This document shows, piece by piece, positions 8,445-15,821 of a stretch of 29,248 bases of DNA. The stretch's first letter is position 1, and each line of letters opens with the position of its first letter. The translations under genes and the position numbers were made by a program. A model generated the notes under the pieces. That model was not told where the DNA came from, ran no database searches, and was given only the letters and a program-made list of their open reading frames with translations. This stretch comes from RGIG4608 sp045637205. Its GTDB lineage: Bacteria > Bacillota > Clostridia > Oscillospirales > CAG-272. The stretch lies in contig JAZTYY010000063.1 in assembly GCA_045637205.1 (NCBI GenBank), positions 1 through 29,248 on the forward strand, read 5' to 3'.

Positions 8445-8650
8445 GAGCATCAACCGGAGTTGACGCTCTGAAAAACGCAAACTCCAATTGTTGCTACACA
8501 AACTAAATCTAGAATTAGGATACCTAATCATACTGATTCGAGGAATTCACGTTTTTACCAAATTCATAAAAATCAGTATGCGCAAAAAAGGGTATAGTTA
8601 TCCCAAAAAGAAAAAAGATACCGCAATTCTAAATGTTCAGTTTGTGTAGC
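8445..8650 (-). promoter_or_regulatory. Candidate structured leader RNA with attenuator (unassigned riboswitch-like element)
   Basis: Read on the minus strand from the predicted start near 8650. P1 is a perfect 12-bp stem, GCTACACAAACT (8639-8650) with 8493-8504. P2 is TAGAATT (8625-8631) with 8510-8516. A 10-bp hairpin CATACTGATT (8571-8580) pairs with 8529-8538 and holds an inner GAATT/AATTC pair. A small GGG/CCC hairpin lies at 8590-8604. After P1 comes a terminator, GAGCGTCAAC (8459-8468) with GTTGATGCTC (8445-8454), then TTTTTATTTTATTT. AATTGGAGTT (8480-8489) can pair with AACTCCGGTT (8452-8461, two G-U pairs) and would break the terminator. I recognise no known riboswitch class. Confidence 0.7.
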
Positions 8651-8656
8651 ATAATC

Positions 8657-8685
8657 ATTGTATCATTTTCAATAAAGAATGTCAA
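8657..8685 (-). promoter_or_regulatory. Promoter of the leader RNA and LRR lipoprotein
   Basis: TTGACA (8680-8685), 17-bp spacer, TACAAT (8657-8662). The predicted start near 8650 coincides with the first base of the P1 stem, which supports the view that the fold begins at the 5' end of the transcript. Confidence 0.85.
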
Positions 8686-8711
8686 TAGAAAAACTCTTAT
8701 TTATTTTAATA

Positions 8712-8950
8712 AATTGGGATTTAGCGGTGCGAAGCACCGCAACTAAATCCGCCTTCTGCGGAATAAATCCACAAATGGTGGATGAAATCGCTTACGCGAT
8801 GAAATCTGCCTTATGGCAGGTTAATAAAAGGCGGATTTGATTTCATCCAAGGCATTAAGCCGAGGATTTCATCCAAACTTGTTTGGATTTCATCGTGGCT
8901 TTTGCCACGATTTCATTTCTTCAAATCTCCTCGACAAATCAAAATTTGAA
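8712..8950. repeat. Intergenic hairpin array with GATTTCAT spacers
   Basis: A gene-free stretch packed with short palindromes: GCGGTGC/GCACCGC (8724-8740), TCCAC/GTGGA (8768-8782), ATCGC/GCGAT (8787-8800), CTGCC/GGCAG (8806-8819), ATCCAAAC/GTTTGGAT (8871-8888) and ATCGTGGC/GCCACGAT (8892-8911). AAATCCGCC (8745-8753) can pair with GGCGGATTT (8830-8838) around several of them. GATTTCAT appears four times forward (8839, 8865, 8886, 8909) and twice inverted (8782, 8799). The small open frame at 8837-9025 only reflects these palindromes. The left edge (AATTGGGATTTA, 8712-8723) and right edge (8930-8950) recur at 12368-12631. Confidence 0.75.
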
Positions 8951-8968
8951 GTATATTTTCAATATATA

Positions 8969-8997
8969 TTGACACACAACAAAGATTGTGATATAAT
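8969..8997 (+). promoter_or_regulatory. Promoter of the SDR gene
   Basis: Perfect TTGACA (8969-8974) and TATAAT (8992-8997) with a 17-bp spacer. It starts 18 bp after the right edge of the hairpin array. Confidence 0.92.
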
Positions 8998-9037
8998 TCA
9001 CAAGGTTATAAAAATTACATTTTAGGAGGATAATAAA

Positions 9038-9802
9038 ATGAATCGTTTAGAAGGAAAAGTTGCTATTATCACAGGTGGAAACTCCGGTGTTGGTGCTGCA
9101 ACTGCAGAAAAGTTTGTTAAAGAAGGCGCAAAGGTAGTTATTACTGCTCGTCGTGAGGCTCAGCTTGAAGAAGTAGCGGCAAAGATCCGTGAGCTTGGTG
9201 GTGAGGTTCTTCCCGTTTGCTCCGATATTTCAAAGCCCGAAGATGCAAAGAGAGTTGTTGCTGAAACTCTTGCAACATTTGGCAAGATTGATATTCTTAT
9301 CAATAACGCAGGTGTTCTTGATAATGGTCTTAAGGCAATTGATAGCTTTACTGATGACGATATGGATAGAGTTATCGATATTAACACAAAGGGAACAATG
9401 TGCATGACACGTGAGGTTGCTATTGAAATGGCAAAGACAGGTTATGGCTCAATCGTTAACGTTGCATCAGTTGCAGGTGTTATGGGTTGCGGTGGTGCAG
9501 CTTACGTTGCATCAAAGGCAGCTATTATCGGTCTTACAAGACACACAGCTCTTCGTTTTGCAGGTACAAACGTTCGTTGCAATTCACTTTGCCCTGGTAC
9601 AATCGTTACCCCCATGGTTGCAGGTATGAATCCCGCAAATATGGATATGAATATCTTCGGTCAGATGATGAAGCACAACGATCTTAAGGTTCAGCCCTGC
9701 TTCCCTGAGGACGTAGCAAATATGCTCGTATTCTTTGCTTCTGATGAATCACGCGCTATCACAGGTCAGTCCATCGTAACTGATTTTGGTTCTACACTTT
9801 AA
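9038..9802 (+). CDS. Short-chain dehydrogenase/reductase (SDR)
   Basis: NAD(P)-dependent oxidoreductase of the classical SDR family, 254 residues, normal length. The cofactor motif TGGNSGVG is at residues 12-19 and NNAG at 89-92. The catalytic residues are N116 (DINTKG), S144, and Y156/K160 (YVASK). The C-terminal IVTPM stretch is typical. The residues after the first beta strand of the cofactor fold (ARRE) hint at NADPH use. The substrate cannot be read: FabG-like ketoacyl reductases, sugar dehydrogenases and hydroxysteroid dehydrogenases share this pattern. The ATG follows TAGGAGGATAATAAA. The gene stands alone between a perfect promoter and a terminator, which argues against a role in a fatty-acid operon and suggests strong expression. 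Confidence 0.9.
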   Translation: MNRLEGKVAIITGGNSGVGAATAEKFVKEGAKVVITARREAQLEEVAAKIRELGGEVLPVCSDISKPEDAKRVVAETLATFGKIDILINNAGVLDNGLKAIDSFTDDDMDRVIDINTKGTMCMTREVAIEMAKTGYGSIVNVASVAGVMGCGGAAYVASKAAIIGLTRHTALRFAGTNVRCNSLCPGTIVTPMVAGMNPANMDMNIFGQMMKHNDLKVQPCFPEDVANMLVFFASDESRAITGQSIVTDFGSTL

Positions 9803-9812
9803 TTAAAAAATA

Positions 9813-9841
9813 AAAGCTCGCATCCATATGATGCGAGCTTT
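9813..9841. terminator. Bidirectional terminator between SDR and copA
   Basis: AAAGCTCGCATC (9813-9824) pairs with GATGCGAGCTTT (9830-9841) around CATAT. T-rich runs follow on both strands (TATTTGTTATT on plus, TATTTTTTAATT on minus), fitting the convergent genes on each side. Confidence 0.9.
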
Positions 9842-9849
9842 ATTTGTTA

Positions 9850-10059
9850 TTATTCAATCCCAAGCACCTTATATCCCTGTGCTTCGACGGTTGCTTTGAG
9901 AGTTTCGTCGGAAACGGGGGAGGTGAGGGTAAGAGTTGCTTTCTTTTCAACGTGGCTTGGAACTACGTTTTCAACACCTTCAAGCGCTTCAAGTGCTTTT
10001 TTAACGTGTGCTTCACAGTGGGGACACATCATTCCTTCAATTTTAATAACTTTTGTCAT
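9850..10059 (-). other. Possible internally initiated CopZ-like copper chaperone
   Basis: In frame within copA, an ATG at residue 747 is preceded by AAAGGAG (10069-10075) with a 9-base spacer, which is a good ribosome site. Starting there would give a 69-residue protein that is a complete HMA domain (start MTKVIKIEGMMCPHC), the size of a CopZ chaperone. Such a protein would carry Cu(I) to the ATPase. That it is made separately is an inference from the ribosome site alone; the match could also be a remnant of a once separate gene that fused. Confidence 0.45.
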
Positions 10060-12297
10060 GGGTTTAAACTCCTTTGTTTTATGTTTCTTATAAATTTTAA
10101 CAAGATTTAATCTAAGCGCGTTTGTAACAACGCAAAAGCTTGAAATACTCATTGCCGCCGCGCCAATCATTGGTGTGAGGGTGATTCCAATAGGAATAAG
10201 CACGCCTGCCGCGAGTGGAATTCCAAGGCAGTTATAGAAAAATGCCCAAAAAAGACTTAGTTTGATGTTGTTAAGTGTTGCGCGCGAGAGCTTGATTGCG
10301 GCAGGCAAATCTGCCATATTGCTCTTAATAAGCACCACGTTCGCGCTATCAATTGCAATATCCGTGCCACTTCCGATTGCAATACCCGTGTCCGCGGCTG
10401 TGAGCGCGGGTGCGTCGTTGATGCCGTCACCGACCATTGCTACCTTGCCGTGCTTTTTAAGATTTTGAATAACCTTTTCCTTGCCATCGGGAAGCACACC
10501 TGCAATGACCTCGTCAACACCTGCTTGCTTTGAAATAGCCAAAGCGGTGCGCTCGTTGTCACCTGTTAGCATAACGGTTTTAATACCCATCGCCTTCAGC
10601 TCGGCAATTGCCTCCTTGGCATCGGGTTTTATCGTATCGGCAACTGCGATAATGCCGAGAATTGTATTATCTTTGCTAAAATACATCGGTGTTTTGCCGT
10701 TTTCGGCAAGGGATGATGCTTTCAGCTTGAGGTTTTCGGGAATGGTAGCAAAAGTGCTGATAAATCTCTCGTTGCCACCACGAATGGTCGCGCCGTCTAT
10801 TTTGCCTTCAAGTCCGTTACCTGCAACGGCTCTAAAGTCGGAAACGGAGAGGGAAGTAATACCTTTTTCATCACCGTACTGCAAAATCGCACGCGATAGG
10901 GGGTGCTCACTCTGTTTTTCAAGGGAATAAGCCAAGGTCAAAAATTCATTTTCGTTCATACCATCGGCTGAAAGTATGTCAGTAACCTTTGGTGCGCCGA
11001 TTGTGATAGTGCCTGTTTTGTCAAGTGCTATCACTTTTATTTTGCCTGCCTCCTCAAGAGATGTCGCGTTTTTGAACAAAATTCCATTCTTTGCGCCAAC
11101 TCCACTACCAACCATAATGGAAACGGGAGTTGCAAGTCCCAAGGCACAGGGACAGCTTATAACAAGCACAGAAATTGCGCGAGTGAGGGAAAATCCAAGG
11201 TCTTTTCCTAAAATTGACCAAGCAATAAAGGTAATTATTGCAATCCCAATTACCGTGGGAACAAAAATGCCTGAAACCTTGTCCGCAATTTTTGCAATTG
11301 GTGCTTTGCTTGATGACGCATCCTCAACCATTTTGATGATTCGAGAGAGCATTGTTTCATCTCCCACCTCGGTTGCACGGCATTTTAAAAAGCCTGAACG
11401 GTTGATGGTTGCGGAGTAAACCTGCGAGCCAACTCCTTTATCCACGGGGATGCTTTCACCTGTCAAGGCGCTTTCGTCAAGAGCACTTTCACCCTCGATG
11501 ATAATGCCGTCAACGGCAATGCTTTCACCCGGTCGCACGGTGAAGATGTCACCAACACGCACCTCGTTAATGGAAATTGAAATTTCCTTGCCGTCGCGAA
11601 TAACGGTTGCGCTTTCTGGCGCAAGGGAAGTGAGTTTGTCAAGCGCATCGGTGGTTTTACCCTTTGCAATTGCCTCAAGCATTTTTCCAAGAGTGATAAG
11701 CACTAAAATCATTGCAGCGGACTCAAAATAGAGGCCGTGCATAAGATCCTTTTTTGCAATCACAAGGCACACACTATAGATGAACGATGCCCCCGAGCCA
11801 AGTGCCACGAGTGTGTCCATATTTGGCGCGAGCTTTAAGGCGGATTTGAAGCCACTTATGAAGAAATTACTGTTGATTACCATTACAACAATGCAAAGAT
11901 TCATTTGCAAAATGGCAATTATCAAGTGGTTTTGAGCAAGGAACGAGGGAAGTGGGAGCCCCCACATGCTGTGTCCCATTGCGATATACATAAGCACGAT
12001 TAAGAAGCAAAGAGAAATTAAAAATCGGTTTCTTAGTGCCTTAATTTCAGTATTTACTCTATTTTTTGTTGATTTTTGATTATCCTTTTGTGTTTTTGAT
12101 CCATGAAGAGTTGCACCATAGCCTGCATTTACAACGGCAGCGACGATTGCTTCATCAGTAGCCGAGCCATCTACCTCCATGGAATTAGTGAGGAGATTGA
12201 CCGAGCAGACATCCACACCCTCAAGTGAGGAAACCGCCTTTTCGACACGCGCCGAGCATGCAGCACAGCTCATACCGGTTATATCATATTTTTTCAA
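9850..12297 (-). CDS. copA: Copper-exporting P1B-type ATPase with C-terminal CopZ-like domain
   Basis: Membrane ATPase that pumps Cu(I) out of the cell; 815 residues. The order is N-terminal HMA domain (GMSCAAC, 8-14), membrane helices, actuator TGES (279-282), the CPC metal site (382-384), DKTGT phosphorylation site (426-430), SEHPLS (463-468) and GDGIND (623-628). After the last helix (about 730) comes a linker KKHKTKEFKP and a second HMA domain at 747-815 with GMMCPHC (755-761), which looks like a whole CopZ chaperone. A C-terminal HMA is unusual for CopA. The start is a TTG at 12297 preceded by AGGTGATAAT. The protein may be made both as a fusion and as a separate small domain (see 9850-10059). 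Confidence 0.95.
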   Translation of the reverse strand: MKKYDITGMSCAACSARVEKAVSSLEGVDVCSVNLLTNSMEVDGSATDEAIVAAVVNAGYGATLHGSKTQKDNQKSTKNRVNTEIKALRNRFLISLCFLIVLMYIAMGHSMWGLPLPSFLAQNHLIIAILQMNLCIVVMVINSNFFISGFKSALKLAPNMDTLVALGSGASFIYSVCLVIAKKDLMHGLYFESAAMILVLITLGKMLEAIAKGKTTDALDKLTSLAPESATVIRDGKEISISINEVRVGDIFTVRPGESIAVDGIIIEGESALDESALTGESIPVDKGVGSQVYSATINRSGFLKCRATEVGDETMLSRIIKMVEDASSSKAPIAKIADKVSGIFVPTVIGIAIITFIAWSILGKDLGFSLTRAISVLVISCPCALGLATPVSIMVGSGVGAKNGILFKNATSLEEAGKIKVIALDKTGTITIGAPKVTDILSADGMNENEFLTLAYSLEKQSEHPLSRAILQYGDEKGITSLSVSDFRAVAGNGLEGKIDGATIRGGNERFISTFATIPENLKLKASSLAENGKTPMYFSKDNTILGIIAVADTIKPDAKEAIAELKAMGIKTVMLTGDNERTALAISKQAGVDEVIAGVLPDGKEKVIQNLKKHGKVAMVGDGINDAPALTAADTGIAIGSGTDIAIDSANVVLIKSNMADLPAAIKLSRATLNNIKLSLFWAFFYNCLGIPLAAGVLIPIGITLTPMIGAAAMSISSFCVVTNALRLNLVKIYKKHKTKEFKPMTKVIKIEGMMCPHCEAHVKKALEALEGVENVVPSHVEKKATLTLTSPVSDETLKATVEAQGYKVLGIE

Positions 12298-12320
12298 ATT
12301 ATCACCTACTTTATGATAAT

Positions 12321-12349
12321 ATTATATACGATTTTTACTCGAAAATCAA
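12321..12349 (-). promoter_or_regulatory. Promoter of copA
   Basis: TTGATT (12344-12349), 17-bp spacer, TATAAT (12321-12326). I see no clear CopY box (TACA-N2-TGTA) and do not assign a CsoR site; the 10-bp palindrome ATAATATTAT at 12316-12325 overlaps the -10. Confidence 0.7.
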
Positions 12350-12367
12350 GAGGGGATTTGAAAGATG

Positions 12368-12631
12368 AATTGGGATTTATCTATGCCTTCCCCAGCGGGG
12401 AAGGGGGACCATCTTTGATGGTGGATGAGGAGAACACGATTTGTGTAAACAATCGTCTTTCTCATCAGCACATAGTATTCGAATCAAAGAAATTTCTCTT
12501 AAAATCAAGGATTTTGTTTTACAAGAAAGCCGTTAGTAATAACTAAACGGTGCTCTCCTCATCCACCGTGCACGGCACGGTCCCCCTTCTCCGCTGGAGA
12601 AGGCTAACATCTCGACAAATCAAAATTTGAA
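12368..12631. repeat. MITE-like element with imperfect terminal inverted repeats
   Basis: The left arm (about 12385-12434: GCCTTCCCCAGCGGGGAAGG, then GGGGACC and GGTGGATGAGGAGA) is matched in reverse by the right arm (about 12551-12604: TCTCCTCATCCACC, then GGTCCCCCTTCTCCGCTGG). Each arm itself contains a small palindrome. The inner ~115 bp is A+T-rich, holds small inverted repeats and no gene. The outer edges (AATTGGGATTTA at 12368-12379 and a 21-base sequence at 12611-12631) are the same as those of the array at 8712-8950. No transposase is present, so it would depend on one elsewhere. The frame at 12313-12546 is not a plausible gene. Confidence 0.75.
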
Positions 12632-12649
12632 ATACTCATTAAAGCAACA

Positions 12650-12676
12650 AACCCTCCCGACATTATCGGGAGGGTT
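12650..12676 (-). terminator. Terminator of fba
   Basis: AACCCTCCCGA (12650-12660) pairs with TCGGGAGGGTT (12666-12676). On the minus strand the stem is followed by TGTTGCTTTAATG, with only a weak T-run; it lies 15 bases past the fba stop codon. Confidence 0.8.
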
Positions 12677-12691
12677 ATCATTTTAATAAAA

Positions 12692-13555
12692 TTAAGCCTT
12701 ATTAGCAGAACCGAAAAGCTCGATCTTTTCTCTAACTGTAGCCTTGATAGCTTCAGTACCGGGAGCAAGAAGTTTTCTGGGGTCGAAGCCCTTACCGGAA
12801 AGGTCTTTGCCTGCTTCAACGTATTCTCTTGTTGCGGCTGCAAATGCAAGCTGGCATTCAGTGTTAACGTTGATTTTGGAAACACCAAGGTCGATTGCCT
12901 TCTTAATCATTTCAGCAGGGATGCCTGTGCCACCGTGAAGAACAAGGGGCATAGCGCCTGTCTTTTGCTGAATAGCATCAAGTGTATCAAATGAAAGACC
13001 GGGCCAGTTAGCAGGGTACTTACCGTGGATATTACCGATACCTGCAGCAAGCATTGTAACACCAAGGTCAGCAATCATCTTGCATTCTGCGGGATCAGCA
13101 CATTCACCTGCACCAACAACGCCGTCTTCTTCGCCACCGATTGAACCAACCTCAGCTTCAAGAGAAATACCCTTTTCACCTGTGATTCTAACGAGTTCCT
13201 TTGTCTTTTCAATGTTTTCTTCAATGGGGTAATGTGAGCCGTCGAACATTACGGATGAAAATCCTGCTTCGATACAAGCCAAAGCGCCCTCATATGAGCC
13301 GTGGTCAAGGTGAAGAGCAACGGGAACTGTAATCTTAAGTCCCTCCATCATACCTTCAACCATACCAACGATTGTGTTATAACCGCACATATATTTACCT
13401 GCACCCTCGGAAACACCAAGGATAACGGGGGAGTTCATCTCCTGTGCTGTCTGAAGAATGGCCTTTGTCCATTCAAGGTTGTTAATATTAAACTGACCAA
13501 CTGCATAGTGGCCTTCTTTTGCTTTTGTAAGCATTTCTTTTGCTGAAACAAGCAT
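12692..13555 (-). CDS. fba: Class II fructose-bisphosphate aldolase
   Basis: Zinc-dependent glycolytic enzyme that splits fructose 1,6-bisphosphate into dihydroxyacetone phosphate and glyceraldehyde 3-phosphate. The 287-residue protein matches the shorter FbaA/GatY-type subfamily. HLDHGS (82-87) provides the catalytic D84 and zinc ligand H85. H178 (IHGKY) and H207 (LHGGTG) are the further zinc ligands, and NVNTE (229-233) binds the substrate phosphate. The ATG follows TCGGAGGATTTATT. Tagatose-bisphosphate aldolase is a close relative, but the stand-alone gene with a strong ribosome site points to the glycolytic enzyme. It has its own promoter divergent from rny. Confidence 0.93.
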   Translation of the reverse strand: MLVSAKEMLTKAKEGHYAVGQFNINNLEWTKAILQTAQEMNSPVILGVSEGAGKYMCGYNTIVGMVEGMMEGLKITVPVALHLDHGSYEGALACIEAGFSSVMFDGSHYPIEENIEKTKELVRITGEKGISLEAEVGSIGGEEDGVVGAGECADPAECKMIADLGVTMLAAGIGNIHGKYPANWPGLSFDTLDAIQQKTGAMPLVLHGGTGIPAEMIKKAIDLGVSKINVNTECQLAFAAATREYVEAGKDLSGKGFDPRKLLAPGTEAIKATVREKIELFGSANKA

Positions 13556-13591
13556 AATAAATCCTCCGAGATTAAAAATTTACCGACAAAT

Positions 13592-13620
13592 ATTATATAC
13601 CATTTTAAAGAAAAAATCAA
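13592..13620 (-). promoter_or_regulatory. Promoter of fba
   Basis: TTGATT (13615-13620), 17-bp spacer, TATAAT (13592-13597) on the minus strand. Confidence 0.8.
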
Positions 13621-13702
13621 GTCCTTATGCAATTTTTTATATAAAATAGCAAAGTATTTGGTAAAAAATGCAAATAATAGATGTTAACAGTGCAAAAATC
13701 TC

Positions 13703-13731
13703 TTGACAAACGGGAAAAAAGTGTGTAAAAT
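13703..13731 (+). promoter_or_regulatory. Promoter of rny
   Basis: TTGACA (13703-13708), 17-bp spacer, TAAAAT (13726-13731). It leaves a 5' leader of about 90 bases before rny in which I see no clear structured element. Confidence 0.82.
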
Positions 13732-13830
13732 AAAATATAGTAACTAAAATGGTTAAATAGGGCTTTTACTATTCATTATAGATTACATTATTCGATTTTT
13801 GAAAACTTAATATGAAAAAGGAGGTGCAAT

Positions 13831-15372
13831 ATGGACACATTATGGTATGTTCTTGTGGCAGTACTCTCTATTGCTATCGGTATTTTTGTGGGTATGATAC
13901 TTCGCAAAAAGGTTGCTGAAGGCAAGATTGGTTCTGCTGAAGAAGAAGCCAAAAGAATCGTACTTGACGGTGAAAAACAGGCTGAGACCAAGAAGAAGGA
14001 AGCACTTATCGAGGCTAAGGAAGAAATTCTTAAGCAGAGAAATGAATCCGAACGCGAAATGAAAGAGCGTCGCGCTGAAATTTCTAAGACAGAGCGCCGT
14101 TTGGTTCAAAAGGAAGAAAACCTTGACAAGAAGAGTGAAACACTTGAAAAGAAGAACGAGCAGCTTGATAAAAAGCTCAAAGAGGCTGACGTTGTTCGTG
14201 CACAGGTTGACGAGGCTCTTAATGCACAGTTAAAGGTGCTTGAAAATATTTCAGGTCTTTCTGTTAATGAAGCTAAGGAACAGCTTATTGAAAAGGTTGA
14301 AAGCCAGGTTAAGCACGAGCTTGCTCAAAGACTTGATGAGCTTGAGCAGCAGTTCAAGGAAAATTCAGAAGAAAAGGCAAGAAACATTTTGTCCCTTGCA
14401 ATTCAGCGTTGTGCAGCTGACCACGTTGCTGAAGCAACAATTTCTGTTGTTAGCTTGCCCACTGAAGAAATGAAGGGAAGAATTATTGGTCGTGAGCGTA
14501 GAAATATCCAAAAGATCGAAACACTTACGGGTGTTGAACTCATTATTGACGATACTCCCGAGGCAATTACAATTTCAGGCTTTGACCCTGTGCGCCGTGA
14601 GGTTGCAAGAGTTGCGCTTGAAAAACTCATCTCCGATGGCCGTATCCATCCTGCAAGAATTGAAGAGATGGTTGAAAAGGCACAAAAAGAGGTTGATTTG
14701 TCTGTTAAGCAGGCAGGTGAAAGAGCCACATTTGAGGTTGGCGTTCACGGAATTAATCCCGAGCTTGTAAGATTGCTTGGTAGATTGCGCTACCGTACAA
14801 GCTATGGACAAAACGTACTTAAGCATTCAATTGAAGTTGCATTTTTGGCCGGTATGATGGCTGAAGAGCTTGGTGTTGACGCTAATGCGGCAAGACGCGC
14901 AGGTCTTCTTCACGATATCGGTAAGGCGTTTCCCCATGACGTTGAGGGCTCTCACGTTGAAATCGGTGTAAACGCAGCCAAGAAGTACAAAGAAAGTAAA
15001 GAGGTTGTTCACGCGATAGAAGCGCATCACAATGATGTTGAACCGAAAACTATCGTTGCAATTCTCGTTCAGGCAGCAGATGCTATTTCCGCTGCAAGAC
15101 CCGGTGCACGCCGTGAGGATATGGAAAACTATATCAAGAGACTTCAAAAGCTTGAAGAAATTGCAACAAGCTTTAGTGGAGTTGACAAGGCGTTTGCAAT
15201 CCAGGCAGGACGCGAGGTTCGCGTTATGGTTAAGCCTGAAATGGTCAACGACGATGGCATGAAGCTCATCGCAAGAGAAATGGCCGCTAAGATTCAGGAA
15301 GAAATGAAATATCCCGGACAAATCAAGGTACACTTGATTAGGGAAAGCAGAGTTGCTGATTTTGCTAAATAA
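13831..15372 (+). CDS. rny: Ribonuclease Y
   Basis: Membrane-anchored endoribonuclease that starts mRNA decay in many Firmicutes. The 513-residue protein has the full family layout: one N-terminal membrane helix (about 4-24), a long charged coiled coil (about 25-180), a KH RNA-binding domain with GRIIGRERRNI (216-226), and an HD domain with H361-D362 (LLHDIGK) that holds the metal site. The C terminus (HLIRESRVADFAK) is also typical. The ATG follows AAAGGAGGTGCAAT, a strong ribosome site. Gene and promoter are intact. Confidence 0.97.
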   Translation: MDTLWYVLVAVLSIAIGIFVGMILRKKVAEGKIGSAEEEAKRIVLDGEKQAETKKKEALIEAKEEILKQRNESEREMKERRAEISKTERRLVQKEENLDKKSETLEKKNEQLDKKLKEADVVRAQVDEALNAQLKVLENISGLSVNEAKEQLIEKVESQVKHELAQRLDELEQQFKENSEEKARNILSLAIQRCAADHVAEATISVVSLPTEEMKGRIIGRERRNIQKIETLTGVELIIDDTPEAITISGFDPVRREVARVALEKLISDGRIHPARIEEMVEKAQKEVDLSVKQAGERATFEVGVHGINPELVRLLGRLRYRTSYGQNVLKHSIEVAFLAGMMAEELGVDANAARRAGLLHDIGKAFPHDVEGSHVEIGVNAAKKYKESKEVVHAIEAHHNDVEPKTIVAILVQAADAISAARPGARREDMENYIKRLQKLEEIATSFSGVDKAFAIQAGREVRVMVKPEMVNDDGMKLIAREMAAKIQEEMKYPGQIKVHLIRESRVADFAK

Positions 15373-15390
15373 TTGAGGCAACTAATTCTC

Positions 15391-15413
15391 AACAACTATT
15401 CTTGTTGTTTTTA
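15391..15413 (+). terminator. Weak terminator after rny
   Basis: AACAAC (15391-15396) pairs with GTTGTT (15404-15409), followed by a short T-run. A second, stronger terminator follows at 15473-15510. Confidence 0.5.
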
Positions 15414-15472
15414 TATATATTTAAGATAAAACCAACCTGAGAGTTATTCGATGAAAATCGATTGAGTATAAA

Positions 15473-15510
15473 AGGGGCGCTACACCACACGGTAGCGCCT
15501 CTGTTTTTTT
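15473..15510 (+). terminator. Strong intrinsic terminator
   Basis: AGGGGCGCTAC (15473-15483) pairs with GTAGCGCCTCT (15492-15502; one G-U pair), followed by GTTTTTTT. A small hairpin TCGAT-GAAA-ATCGA lies just upstream (15448-15461). The 60 bases between the two terminators hold no gene; a short RNA ending here is possible but I see no good promoter. Confidence 0.85.
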
Positions 15511-15536
15511 ATTTTTATTGATTTGTCAAATGTTTT

Positions 15537-15597
15537 AGTTCGCATAAACGAACTTGAAATGCGTACTTTCGCGCAAAATGAGTTCGCATAAACGAAC
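15537..15597. repeat. Tandem copy of a palindromic repeat
   Basis: The 17-base sequence AGTTCGCATAAACGAAC occurs exactly twice (15537-15553 and 15581-15597), 44 bases apart start to start. Each copy is itself an inverted repeat, GTTCG-CATAAA-CGAAC. Between them is TGCGTACTTTCGCGC. The rest of the stretch 15373-15821 holds the two terminators upstream and A+T-rich DNA with a promoter downstream; short open frames on the minus strand lack ribosome sites. Confidence 0.7.
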
Positions 15598-15761
15598 AAG
15601 ACAACATCAAAATAATTATGGTCTAATTAATAAAAAGGGGACAATTCTTGATATGCAAGGATATTATGCTTAATATTTTTGATATCAATTTTGTTAATAA
15701 GCTGTCTAAAATTGAATATATTGAGACAAAAAAATATGTCCAAAACGGTATGTTTGGGATG

Positions 15762-15790
15762 TGTACAAACACAAAAAGCAATGATATAAT
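15762..15790 (+). promoter_or_regulatory. Promoter of the second LRR lipoprotein
   Basis: TGTACA (15762-15767), 17-bp spacer, TATAAT (15785-15790). The -35 is off consensus but the -10 is perfect. Confidence 0.7.
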
Positions 15791-15821
15791 TATCTTGTAA
15801 AAGAAAAAAGGAGAACAAACT

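Noticed and set aside
8712..8929. Possible CRISPR array
   Set aside because: The constant unit (GATTTCAT) is only 8 bases, appears in both orientations, spacers are palindromic, and no cas genes are nearby.
12440..12480. CTGATGAG on the minus strand inside the MITE-like element, as in a hammerhead ribozyme core
   Set aside because: No GAAA follows at the required place after a stem II and no flanking stems I and III can be drawn, so the match is chance.
12313..12546. Open frame of 77 codons upstream of copA
   Set aside because: It crosses the copA promoter and the MITE arm, and has no ribosome site.
15411..15510. Small RNA gene between rny and the second terminator
   Set aside because: The terminator and a hairpin are present, but no promoter with an acceptable -10 and -35 could be found.
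15537..15597. LexA/SOS box
   Set aside because: The Firmicute box has CGAAC first and GTTCG second with 4 bases between; here the order is GTTCG-N6-CGAAC.
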